NCBI GenBank assembly: GCA_032718475.1
Contig: JAUCBJ010004223.1
Location: forward strand, 1 to 64,000
Length of the DNA stretch: 64,000 nucleotides
Source of the DNA: Nemertoderma westbladi
Taxonomy: Eukaryota > Xenacoelomorpha > Nemertodermatida > Nemertodermatidae
Reading direction: 5' to 3'
Shown here piece after piece: positions 1-13,500 of this stretch (its first letter is position 1; each line of letters opens with the position of its first letter). Below the pieces are notes generated by a model. The model saw nothing but the letters and a program-made list of their open reading frames with translations, had not been told where the DNA came from and made no database searches. A program made the translations under genes and the position numbers.

Positions 1-1133
1 GGCTATAAGAAGACCCTCAGCCCCTAAGAAGGACAGTTTGATTGAGTTATAGCGGCACATATACTTGACCTCCCAACCAGTAAGCTGGCTATAAGAAGAC
101 CCTCAGCCCCTAAGAAGGACAGTTTGATTGAGTTATAGCGGCACATATTATACTTGACCTCTCAACCAGTAAGCTGGCTATAAGAAGACCGTCAGCCCCT
201 AAGAAGGACAGTTTGATTGAGTTATAGCGGCACATATTATACTTGACCTCTCAACCAGTAAGCTGGCTATAAGAAGACCGTCAGCCACTAAGAAGTACAG
301 TTTGACTGAGTTATAGCGGCACATATACTTGACCTCTCAACCAGCAAGCTGGCTATAAGAAGACCCTCAGCCCCTAAGAAGGACAGTTTGATTGAGTTAT
401 AGCGGCACATATACTTGACCTCCCAACCAGTAAGCTGGCTATAAGAAGACCCTCAGCCCCTAAGAAGGACAGTTTGATTGAGTTATAGCGGCACATATTA
501 TACTTGACCTCTCAACCAGTAAGCTGGCTATAAGAAGACCGTCAGCCACTAAGAAGTACAGTTTGACTGAGTTATAGCGGCACATATACTTGACCTCTCA
601 ACCAGCAAGCTGGCTATAAGAAGACCCTCAGCCCCTAAGAAGGACAGTTTGATTGAGTTATAGCGGCACATATACTTGACCTCCCAACCAGTAAGCTGGC
701 TATAAGAAGACCCTCAGCCCCTAAGAAGGACAGTTTGATTGAGTTATAGCGGCACATATTATACTTGACCTCTCAACCAGTAAGCTGGCTATAAGAAGAC
801 CGTCAGCCACTAAGAAGTACAGTTTGACTGAGTTATAGCGGCACATATACTTGACCTCCCAACCAGTAAGCTGGCTATAAGAAGACCCTCAGCCCCTAAG
901 AAGGACAGTTTGATTGAGTTATAGCGGCACATATTATACTTGACCTCTCAACCAGTAAGCTGGCTATAAGAAGACCCTCAGCCCCTAAGAAGGACAGTTT
1001 GATTGAGTTATAGCGGCACATATACTTGACCTCCCAACCAGTGAGCTGGCTATAAGAAGACCGTCAGCCCCTAAGAAGAACAGTTTGACTGAGTTATAGC
1101 GGCACATATACTTGACCTCTCAACCAGTAAGCC
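1..1133. repeat. 86/89 bp minisatellite in ARP2 intron 7
   Basis: About 13 units of 86 bp, or 89 bp when the ATT triplet in CACATATTATACTTG is present. The array starts beyond the left edge. Units differ by a few shared substitutions (CCCTCAGCCCC versus CCGTCAGCCAC), and the variant types recur in blocks, suggesting multi-unit duplication. Unlike the arrays in introns 5 and 6, no piece of ARP2 coding sequence or of its donor is recognisable in the unit. The array lies about 270 bp inside the intron. Confidence 0.97.
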
Positions 1134-1407
1134 CTAACGGTCTTCTAATTAAATGATTGTACATGTACAGTTTGGTGAACTGCATCCAACGATATCATAA
1201 TCCGAATATCGGATGACAGGGTACCGGTGAAATCAGGCTTTACCAAAAAATGTCACGCCAATATCGATGTGCACAAACATACAGATAAACAAAAGATGTT
1301 TTTTGACAGAAATAAGCCCTAAACGGTCTTCTAATAAGCCCTAATGGCATGCTTGGGCCTGGCCGCTTCATTATTAGCTTAAAAATATTCTAGAACCTAA
1401 AACTCAC
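1134..1407. other. Unique intron 7 sequence next to exon 7
   Basis: Low-copy sequence with two short echoes of an AAGCCCTAA(A)CGGTCTTCTAAT motif at about 1130 and 1314. No coding or RNA gene is seen. Confidence 0.6.
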
Positions 1408-1508
1408 ACTCAATTTAGAAGTGTCGCCTTTTAGAACCCGCGCCAAATAAAGTTGTTTTATTTCCCGTTCTAAACGTGACGGTAAACCGGGATACATCGT
1501 AGATCCAC
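1408..1508 (-). CDS. ACTR2: ARP2 exon 7 (residues 305-338)
   Basis: The acceptor TTTCAG at 1514-1509 is followed by GT, completing Gly305, then [33 protein letters not shown]. This is the ATP adenosine-binding loop and the following helix of the actin fold. The donor is GTGAGT (1407-1402). The remaining C-terminal part of ARP2 should lie in one or more exons left of the window. No ORF search would report this 101 nt exon. Confidence 0.94.
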
Positions 1509-4500
1509 CTGAAATTAATCAAATCAAATATAAAATTAATATTGATTTATTATAATATATTATAATTAATATCACTAATTATACAATACCATGACAGTAG
1601 ATTAACTACTTGCTATGACGAACAACGATTAATATATTTCAAGCCAATAAAACTATTTAAATATTTTTACTTCCAGCGTTTTGACCAAGGTGTACTAAAT
1701 AACAGGTCATGCAGCGAGCGGATTGCTGAAATTAGCGGAGGCCGATCGTTTCCCTATTTATGACACTATTTTCATAATATTTCCTTATAAACTTCTTTTA
1801 TGCTACTTTTGTTAGGTGGATATGATGACTATAGGGTTCATAGCAATGTAATAAAATGTCTTTCTGGAATTTTTATCTTGTAGTTGCCAAGGTAACCGGT
1901 TGCAAAGTTCAAACTTTGAGCGCCTGTACTTCAAGACGACAAGGGATTCTGTTCTGGAGATTTGGTATATGAGTAAAGGGAATAAAAGTCGATCAAAATA
2001 TTTTACATTAAAATTTTTTTGCAATCCCGTTTCCATGGTGACGGGAATTACGATAATTTCCCATTATGACCCCCAGATAGAAATTGGGCTACTATTTACT
2101 ACTTATATAATTTTCAACAAACATGCCTGGTGATTGTCCTCAATTACTAATAATTGCTAACCGAAATGTAATATTCTGGAATGTCAAAATCATGCTATAA
2201 CAGTTTATTTGCAAATATTGACTTTTATAAATATGATTCACAATTGACGAATTATAAAATAAAATGTTGGCAATTTTAACTTATTATTTAGACTGACAAA
2301 CCGAATTAAAATGGTGTTTTATAGAATTGGTAGACAATTTTTAAAATTTTTCATTCTACTTATTTCCATGGCAACGGAAATGTAAACAAATTCAAATGTA
2401 AAATATTTTGATAGACTTTTATTTCCATCAATCACCTACCAAATCTCAAAGATAGAATCCATTGTCGCCTTGAAATACAGGCGCGCAAAATTTGAACTTT
2501 GCACCCGGTTACCTTGGAAACTATAAGATAAAAATTACAGAAATACATTTTATTACATTGCTATGAAAACTAGTCATCATATCCACCTAACCAAAGTAGC
2601 ACATAGAAGTTTCTAAGAAAATATTATGAAAATAGTGTCATAAATAGGGAAACGATCGGCCTCCGCTAATTTCAGCAATCCGCTCGCTGCATGACCTGTT
2701 ATTTAGTACACCTTGGTTTTGACCCAACAAGAGATTTTTCATACAATATGTACGAAACTTTATTTTAACTCCTTCCATAGAAAAGGCGTTAAACAATCAA
2801 CTACTAAATGTAATTCAATAATTAATTATTGCATGTTAAACAACGTGGAATATATTTTATACTCGAGATATTTAGTTACCGAGCGTAGCGATGTTAATAA
2901 ATAATCGAGAGCATAGAAAAAATACCGCAATAAATAATTATTGTTATATTACGTCAACTTATCTGCGTTTTGCCTGAATGTCGAATAAAATACATTTTTA
3001 GATGAGATGAATGAATATCCATTTGTGAAACTAATAATTTCAGTTCATATAATCCCACGAGTATGTAAGGTAAACAATCTCACAGCAACATATAACCAAG
3101 GCGTACTAAGGAACTCACCAGATAGAACTATGTAAGGTAAACAATCTCACAGCAACATATAACCAAGGCGTCCTAAGGAACTCACCAGATAGAACTATGT
3201 AAGGTAAACAATCTCACAGCAACATATAACCAAGGCGTACTAAGGAACTCACCAGATAGAACTATGTAAGGTAAACAATCTCACAGCAACATATAACCAA
3301 GGCGTCCTAAGGAACTCACCAGATAAAACTAAGTAAGGTAAACAATCTCACAGCAACATATAACCAAGGCGTCCTAAGGAACTCACCAGATAGAACTATG
3401 TAAGGTAAACAATCTCACAGCAACATATAACCAAGGCGTCCTAAGGAACTCACCAGATAGAACTATGTAAGGTAAACAATCTCACAGCAACATATAACCA
3501 AGGCGTCCTAAGGAACTCACCAGATAGAACTATGTAAGGTAAACAATCTCACAGCAACATATAACCAAGGCGTCCTAAGGAACTCACCAGATAGAACTAT
3601 GTAAGGTAAACAATCTCACAGCAACATATAACCAAGGCGTCCTAAGGAACTCACCAGATAGAACTATGTAAGGTAAACAATCTCACAGCAACATATAACC
3701 AAGGCGTCCTAAGGAACTCACCAGATAGAACTATGTAAGGTAAACAATCTCACAGCAACATATAACCAAGGCGTCCTAAGGAACTCACCAGATAGAACTA
3801 TGTAAGGTAAACAATCTCACAGCAACATATAACCAAGGCGTCCTAAGGAACTCACCAGATAGAACTATGTAAGGTAAACAATCTCACAGCAACATATAAC
3901 CAAGGCGTCCTAAGGAACTCACCAGATAGAACTATGTAAGGTAAACAATCTCACAGCAACATATAACCAAGGCGTCCTAAGGAACTCACCAGATAGAACT
4001 ATGTAAGGTAAACAATCTCACAGCAACATATAACCAAGGCGTACTAAGGAACTCACCAGATAGAACTATGTAAGGTAAACAATCTCACAGCAACATATAA
4101 CCAAGGCGTCCTAAGGAACTCACCAGATAGAACTATGTAAGGTAAACAATCTCACAGCAACATATAACCAAGGCGTCCTAAGGAACTCACCAGATAGAAC
4201 TATGTAAGGTAAACAATCTCACAGCAACATAAAACCAAGGCGTCCTAAGGAACTCACCAGATAGAACTACGTAAGGTAAACAATCTCACAGCAACATATA
4301 ACCAAGGCGTCCTAAGGAACTCACCAGATAGAACTATGTAAGGTAAACAATCTCACAGCAACATATAACCAAGGCGTCCTAAGGAACTCACCAGATAGAA
4401 CTATGTAAGGTAAACAATCTCACAGCAACATATAACCAAGGCGTCCTAAGGAACTCACCAGATAGAACTATGTAAGGTAAACAATCTCACAGCAACATAT

Positions 4501-7500
4501 AACCAAGGCGTCCTAAGGAACTCACCAGATAGAACTATGTAAGGTAAACAATCTCACAGCAACATAAAACCAAGGCGTCCTAAGGAACTCACCAGATAGA
4601 ACTACGTAAGGTAAACAATCTCACAGCAACATATAACCAAGGCGTCCTAAGGAACTCACCAGATAGAACTATGTAAGGTAAACAATCTCACAGCAACATA
4701 TAACCAAGGCGTCCTAAGGAACTCACCAGATAGAACTATGTAAGGTAAACAATCTCACAGCAACATAAAACCAAGGCGTCCTAAGGAACTCACCAGATAG
4801 AACTACGTAAGGTAAACAATCTCACAGCAACATATAACCAAGGCGTCCTAAGGAACTCACCAGATAGAACTATGTAAGGTAAACAATCTCACAGCAACAT
4901 ATAACCAAGGCGTCCTAAGGAACTCACCAGATAGAACTATGTAAGGTAAACAATCTCACAGCAACATATAACCAAGGCGTCCTAAGGAACTCACCAGATA
5001 GAACTATGTAAGGTAAACAATCTCACAGCAACATATAACCAAGGCGTCCTAAGGAACTCACCAGATAGAACTATGTAAGGTAAACAATCTCACAGCAACA
5101 TAAAACCAAGGCGTCCTAAGGAACTCACCAGATAGAACTACGTAAGGTAAACAATCTCACAGCAACATATAACCAAGGCGTCCTAAGGAACTCACCAGAT
5201 AGAACTATGTAAGGTAAACAATCTCACAGCAACATATAACCAAGGCGTCCTAAGGAACTCACCAGATAGAACTATGTAAGGTAAACAATCTCACAGCAAC
5301 ATATAACCAAGGCGTCCTAAGGAACTCACCAGATAGAACTACGTAAGGTAAACAATCTCACAGCAACATATAACCAAGGCGTCCTAAGGAACTCACCAGA
5401 TAGAACTATGTAAGGTAAACAATCTCACAGCAACATATAACCAAGGCGTCCTAAGGAACTCACCAGATAGAACTATGTAAGGTAAACAATCTCACAGCAA
5501 CATATAACCAAGGCGTCCTAAGGAACTCACCAGATAGAACTATGTAAGGTAAACAATCTCACAGCAACATATAACCAAGGCGTCCTAAGGAACTCACCAG
5601 ATAGAACTATGTAAGGTAAACAATCTCACAGCAACATATAACCAAGGCGTCCTAAGGAACTCACCAGATAGAACTATGTAAGGTAAACAATCTCACAGCA
5701 ACATATAACCAAGGCGTCCTAAGGAACTCACCAGATAGAACTATGTAAGGTAAACAATCTCACAGCAACATATAACCAAGGCGTCCTAAGGAACTCACCA
5801 GATAGAACTATGTAAGGTAAACAATCTCACAGCAACATATAACCAAGGCGTCCTAAGGAACTCACCAGATAGAACTATGTAAGGTAAACAATCTCACAGC
5901 AACATATAACCAAGGCGTCCTAAGGAACTCACCAGATAGAACTATGTAAGGTAAACAATCTCACAGCAACATATAACCAAGGCGTCCTAAGGAACTCACC
6001 AGATAGAACTATGTAAGGTAAACAATCTCACAGCAACATATAACCAAGGCGTCCTAAGGAACTCACCAGATAGAACTATGTAAGGTAAACAATCTCACAG
6101 CAACATATAACCAAGGCGTCCTAAGGAACTCACCAGATAGAACTATGTAAGGTAAACAATCTCACAGCAACATATAACCAAGGCGTCCTAAGGAACTCAC
6201 CAGATAGAACTATGTAAGGTAAACAATCTCACAGCAACATATAACCAAGGCGTCCTAAGGAACTCACCAGATAGAACTATGTAAGGTAAACAATCTCACA
6301 GCAACATATAACCAAGGCGTCCTAAGGAACTCACCAGATAGAACTATGTAAGGTAAACAATCTCACAGCAACATATAACCAAGGCGTCCTAAGGAACTCA
6401 CCAGATAGAACTATGTAAGGTAAACAATCTCACAGCAACATATAACCAAGGCGTCCTAAGGAACTCACCAGATAGAACTATGTAAGGTAAACAATCTCAC
6501 AGCAACATATAACCAAGGCGTCCTAAGGAACTCACCAGATAGAACTATGTAAGGTAAACAATCTCACAGCAACATATAACCAAGGCGTCCTAAGGAACTC
6601 ACCAGATAGAACTATGTAAGGTAAACAATCTCACAGCAACATATAACCAAGGCGTCCTAAGGAACTCACCAGATAGAACTATGTAAGGTAAACAATCTCA
6701 CAGCAACATATAACCAAGGCGTCCTAAGGAACTCACCAGATAGAACTATGTAAGGTAAACAATCTCACAGCAACATATAACCAAGGCGTCCTAAGGAACT
6801 CACCAGATAGAACTATGTAAGGTAAACAATCTCACAGCAACATATAACCAAGGCGTCCTAAGGAACTCACCAGATAGAACTATGTAAGGTAAACAATCTC
6901 ACAGCAACATATAACCAAGGCGTCCTAAGGAACTCACCAGATAGAACTATGTAAGGTAAACAATCTCACAGCAACATATAACCAAGGCGTCCTAAGGAAC
7001 TCACCAGATAGAACTATGTAAGGTAAACAATCTCACAGCAACATATAACCAAGGCGTCCTAAGGAACTCACCAGATAGAACTATGTAAGGTAAACAATCT
7101 CACAGCAACATATAACCAAGGCGTCCTAAGGAACTCACCAGATAGAACTATGTAAGGTAAACAATCTCACAGCAACATATAACCAAGGCGTCCTAAGGAA
7201 CTCACCAGATAGAACTATGTAAGGTAAACAATCTCACAGCAACATATAACCAAGGCGTCCTAAGGAACTCACCAGATAGAACTATGTAAGGTAAACAATC
7301 TCACAGCAACATATAACCAAGGCGTCCTAAGGAACTCACCAGATAGAACTATGTAAGGTAAACAATCTCACAGCAACATATAACCAAGGCGTCCTAAGGA
7401 ACTCACCAGATAGAACTATGTAAGGTAAACAATCTCACAGCAACATATAACCAAGGCGTCCTAAGGAACTCACCAGATAGAACTATGTAAGGTAAACAAT

Positions 7501-10500
7501 CTCACAGCAACATATAACCAAGGCGTCCTAAGGAACTCACCAGATAGAACTATGTAAGGTAAACAATCTCACAGCAACATATAACCAAGGCGTCCTAAGG
7601 AACTCACCAGATAGAACTATGTAAGGTAAACAATCTCACAGCAACATATAACCAAGGCGTCCTAAGGAACTCACCAGATAGAACTATGTAAGGTAAACAA
7701 TCTCACAGCAACATATAACCAAGGCGTCCTAAGGAACTCACCAGATAGAACTATGTAAGGTAAACAATCTCACAGCAACATATAACCAAGGCGTCCTAAG
7801 GAACTCACCAGATAGAACTATGTAAGGTAAACAATCTCACAGCAACATATAACCAAGGCGTCCTAAGGAACTCACCAGATAGAACTATGTAAGGTAAACA
7901 ATCTCACAGCAACATATAACCAAGGCGTCCTAAGGAACTCACCAGATAGAACTATGTAAGGTAAACAATCTCACAGCAACATATAACCAAGGCGTCCTAA
8001 GGAACTCACCAGATAGAACTATGTAAGGTAAACAATCTCACAGCAACATATAACCAAGGCGTCCTAAGGAACTCACCAGATAGAACTATGTAAGGTAAAC
8101 AATCTCACAGCAACATATAACCAAGGCGTCCTAAGGAACTCACCAGATAGAACTATGTAAGGTAAACAATCTCACAGCAACATATAACCAAGGCGTCCTA
8201 AGGAACTCACCAGATAGAACTATGTAAGGTAAACAATCTCACAGCAACATATAACCAAGGCGTCCTAAGGAACTCACCAGATAGAACTATGTAAGGTAAA
8301 CAATCTCACAGCAACATATAACCAAGGCGTCCTAAGGAACTCACCAGATAGAACTATGTAAGGTAAACAATCTCACAGCAACATATAACCAAGGCGTCCT
8401 AAGGAACTCACCAGATAGAACTATGTAAGGTAAACAATCTCACAGCAACATATAACCAAGGCGTCCTAAGGAACTCACCAGATAGAACTATGTAAGGTAA
8501 ACAATCTCACAGCAACATATAACCAAGGCGTCCTAAGGAACTCACCAGATAGAACTATGTAAGGTAAACAATCTCACAGCAACATATAACCAAGGCGTCC
8601 TAAGGAACTCACCAGATAGAACTATGTAAGGTAAACAATCTCACAGCAACATATAACCAAGGCGTCCTAAGGAACTCACCAGATAGAACTATGTAAGGTA
8701 AACAATCTCACAGCAACATATAACCAAGGCGTCCTAAGGAACTCACCAGATAGAACTATGTAAGGTAAACAATCTCACAGCAACATATAACCAAGGCGTC
8801 CTAAGGAACTCACCAGATAGAACTATGTAAGGTAAACAATCTCACAGCAACATATAACCAAGGCGTCCTAAGGAACTCACCAGATAGAACTATGTAAGGT
8901 AAACAATCTCACAGCAACATATAACCAAGGCGTCCTAAGGAACTCACCAGATAGAACTATGTAAGGTAAACAATCTCACAGCAACATATAACCAAGGCGT
9001 CCTAAGGAACTCACCAGATAGAACTACGTAAGGTAAACAATCTCACAGCAACATATAACCAAGGCGTCCTAAGGAACTCACCAGATAGAACTATGTAAGG
9101 TAAACAATCTCACAGCAACATATAACCAAGGCGTCCTAAGGAACTCACCAGATAGAACTATGTAAGGTAAACAATCTCACAGCAACATATAACCAAGGCG
9201 TCCTAAGGAACTCACCAGATAGAACTATGTAAGGTAAACAATCTCACAGCAACATATAACCAAGGCGTCCTAAGGAACTCACCAGATAAAACTAAGTAAG
9301 GTAAACAATCTCACAGCAACATATAACCAAGGCGTCCTAAGGAACTCACCAGATAGAACTATGTAAGGTAAACAATCTCACAGCAACATATAACCAAGGC
9401 GTCCTAAGGAACTCACAAGATAGAACTATGTAATGTAAACAATCTCACAGCAACATATAACCAAGGCGTCCTAAGGAACTCACCAGATAGAACTATGTAA
9501 GGTAAACAATCTCACAGCAACATATAACCAAGGCGTACTAAGGAACTCACCAGATAGAACTATGTAAGGTAAACAATCTCACAGCAACATATAACCAAGG
9601 CGTCCTAAGGAACTCACCAGATAGAACTATGTAAGGTAAACAATCTCACAGCAACATATAACCAAGGCGTCCTAAGGAACTCACCAGATAGAACTATGTA
9701 AGGTAAACAATCTCACAGCAACATATAACCAAGGCGTCCTAAGGAACTCACCAGATAGAACTATGTAAGGTAAACAATCTCACAGCAACATATAACCAAG
9801 GCGTACTAAGGAACTCACCAGATAGAACTATGTAAGGTAAACAATCTCACAGCAACATAAAACCAAGGCGTCCTAAGGAACTCACCAGATAGAACTACGT
9901 AAGGTAAACAATCTCACAGCAACATATAACCAAGGCGTCCTAAGGAACTCACCAGATAGAACTACGTAAGGTAAACAATCTCACAGCAACATATAACCAA
10001 GGCGTCCTAAGGAACTCACCAGATAGAACTATGTGTTTATAGAAATCAGCTCGGATATCCATATCAGCCGACTGAATGGTTGTGAATAACAACTCTGCAA
10101 TCCCAAATCCCTCAACGTTTATTAGATGCGGCTGAAATAGCGCTTCTGGGGCTTCGAACCTCTCACCCCCAATCTTAATAACACGCCCGTCAGGAAGCTA
10201 AAAGAGATTCAATACAATAAACAATATCGAACGATATTCATTAAATACTCAATAGTTAAATACATTAGGTGAAACCAATGGTACAGACTCAGAAAGAAAG
10301 TGATCAAACGAGTTAGTCATTGGGAAGTTGTAATAACTATTTACATACTTGTGGTGTGTAAAGTAGCACTTTACAGTGTGATGATCCGAGTGGCTTTGTT
10401 ACACGAACGAACGTAGTGAGTGAGTGAAAATAATGCCACGAGGATCAGAACACTGTAAAGTACTTTGCAAAAAGTATGTATGTAGTTTTATTCCAAAATT

Positions 10501-13500
10501 TTAACATTACGAAATGATTGTATATACAGGGTGTCCCAATAAATTTGATCCACTTTTAAAGTTTAATAACTCATCACAATGTACATCAATCGCAGACTTC
10601 TAGGTGTCATACGAAAGCTAATAGGTGAACTTAGAATTTGGGAGTTTTTCTGGTTGTGGTAGTTGCTACTTGCTATGGAAACTAATCAGATAAGTTTACA
10701 TTAAAACTGTATCTTGAGTGTTAGATGTGAAATTTATTCGCGGAAATAAATAAATAATAACTTGTTTCCCTGTGAATAAACAACTATTCTAGAATGCCAT
10801 TTGTAGTTACTAGAGTAGCCAATATCTCTGTAATGTTTACAGACGAACAACAAGTTTTCATTGTTAAAACCTACTACCGAAAGCAGTCTTCCATGCTTAC
10901 AGAGTTAGAATTTTCTTACCAGTTCGTACCGGTAAGTGTTGGGCGTCCTACGAGATCAAACATATCGCGTCTTGTAAGAAAATTTGAGAGTGAAAAATCT
11001 TTGTTATGCAAATCAGGTACTCAAAGGCCTTCAATTAGCCTAGATAAAGTTTCAGTTATTAAAACGGAGCAGGTGGATTGGCAGAGACGGTCCTATACGA
11101 TGGCTAACTCGTTCTGCAGGGTCCTATACGATGGGTAACTCGTTCTGCAGGGTCCTATACGATGGCTAACTCGTTCTGCAGGGTCCTATACGATGGCTAA
11201 CTCGTTCTGCAGGGTCCTATACGGTGGCTAACTCGTTCTGCAGGGTCCTATACGATGGCTAACTCGTTCTGCAGGGTCCTATACGATGGCTAACTCGTTC
11301 TGCAGGGTCCTATACGATGGCTAACTCGTTCTGCAGGGTCCTATACGATGGCTAACTCGTTCTCCCGGTTTACTATTTATGGGGCCATACGATGGCTAAC
11401 TCGTTCTCCCGAGAATTTCTTACTTTGCAGAGGTACGTGTTTATCGAGGATGGACCTGAGAGAAAAGTCATACATTTCCACTAACTCGTCTAAGGTGTAG
11501 TTTGGAGTACTAAACAGGTTGCTGGTACTTAAGTCATTCCAATAATCATCTACATTAATTGACTTCAGTTTTCGGTATAGAGTGCTATTTTGGGTGTTAG
11601 TTGGTTTCTTAATATTGATGTTAAATGAAACCGTGAAGTGATCTGATAAACCGATGTCACTGGTAGATACGTTTTTTAATTAGATGTTCATTTTCAGTAT
11701 GGGTGAGAACCAAGTCCAAGGTATTCCACGATCGGTGGGGGGGTCCACTAACAAACTGTTGTAGACCAAAACACTTGCACATATCTAGAAAATCGGACGC
11801 CAGTCTGTCGTCATTCTTGTTAACATGAAAGTTAAAATCTCCAATTAAAATCAGTTTCCCCGACGTGATGGATATTCGTTCTAAAAAATCAGCAAACTTA
11901 TCAATAAAGAGCCGTGCAGTTAGACCATTTCGACTGGAAGGGCATGTGCGATAAATTATGAATAGGCGCACTAATGTGCCACAACATAGTATTGTTGTCT
12001 CTATAGATACTCAAAGGACGGATAGCTAATTTTGTATTCGATGTAGTTATTGACTTTCAGGCGAGTATTTATAACACAAGCGACACCACCATCGCAACTT
12101 GCAGTTGCTGAAGGAACTCTGGGTTTATTATGCAAACGGTAATTGGAATCTTTGGGACATAAAATGCTCGCAGGTACAATATCTGCAACTGTACCAGTAA
12201 ACAAGTTTCAATTATTGCAACGACATCGAAATCCATCTCCGAAAAATAATCATAAAAGTAGGAAGCCTTGTTATTTATGGATTGTGCATTAATTATACAG
12301 ATACTTATTGAAGCCATTCTTATCCAAACATGACAAAATAGGAGCGGATAAATGTTGAGCTGATCCAGATTCTGAAACTTCAGGAGGAACTGGAATCTGA
12401 ACTGAAATGGAACTGAAATCTAGTCAGTCCATACATTCAGTATTGTCGTCGCGAGGTTCTATGCGTCGGAAAACTCGAGATCGTACCTCGCCGGATGTAG
12501 TTCGAGAATCCAGAAACTCATCTTCCTGGATCTGTGCATCTTTGCTACTAGTACTAGTGTCTTTGTGCGCATTTGAGGAGTCCACCACCAGCGCTCGTTC
12601 AACCACTTCGTTACGACTTATTACCCACTTTTTGCGAGGTTCTTTGGAACGCTTCTTTTTCAGAGCCATTCTAAGCTCCTACTGTTCGTGGGCCTGTGCG
12701 CGAGTATAGTCAGGATTTATGTATACTGCCATAAATTTCACTGAGAACTGTAGATTCTTGGCAGCTTTTAAGAGTTCGAGCCGCTTATCTGGATTTAGAG
12801 TTACTACTATTTTCTGTCCAGGGTTACTCGAACGAGATTCAGGAACCGTTGGACCTATTCTTTTAACACCTACAATCCCTTCAGATAAATTAACACCAAC
12901 TTCTGCAGCAATGTCAACTACAGTCGCTTTATCATTAGTTGTGTCTGGTACGAAACTCCTGGAAATTACCAGGTTATCTATCCTCTCAGATTGAAGGCGA
13001 GTTTCTTTCTGTACTTCCCATGTAATTGCTGCTACTACCGGTACAGGAATATTCCAGGATGTGTTCCTCTCTCCTCAAACGATTCGCCCTCACTTAACCA
13101 CCGAGGACCACGAAGAACCAACTTCCTGAGCCTCGGCGGGTGAATCATCCTCTGAAGATAGGGCAGTTATCGATTCTTTAATAGTCACAACTTCATCAAC
13201 TATATTCTTAGCATCTTCTTTAACTTCATTGATTAAATCATGGAAGTCTGAGCGAACTGATTTAAGGGATGTGGTAACAGACCAACAATCGATTCTTTGT
13301 TGTGTTGTTGCGAGAGCGAGATTTTGTCAATTTCAGCTTGTAGACGAGACTCAACGTCCGATATTTCATCCGCCAACCTCGATATATGTCTGGCGGAACA
13401 CTGTCCACAATAAAACTCTACTTCAGTGAAGTCAATGGACGATTTAGCAATACAGATAATGGCGGTATTGTATTTCTTACCAGAGCAGCTAACCTTGATT

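Noticed and set aside
1812-2904. Small ORFs at 1812-2036, 1900-2133 and 2713-2904
   Set aside because: The first two are opposite-strand frames inside an arm of the foldback element, and the third covers its right end and AT-rich flank. None has a recognisable protein.
3062-10034. CRISPR-like direct repeats
   Set aside because: Units are contiguous and identical with no unique spacers; the sequence is eukaryotic and the unit is derived from ARP2.
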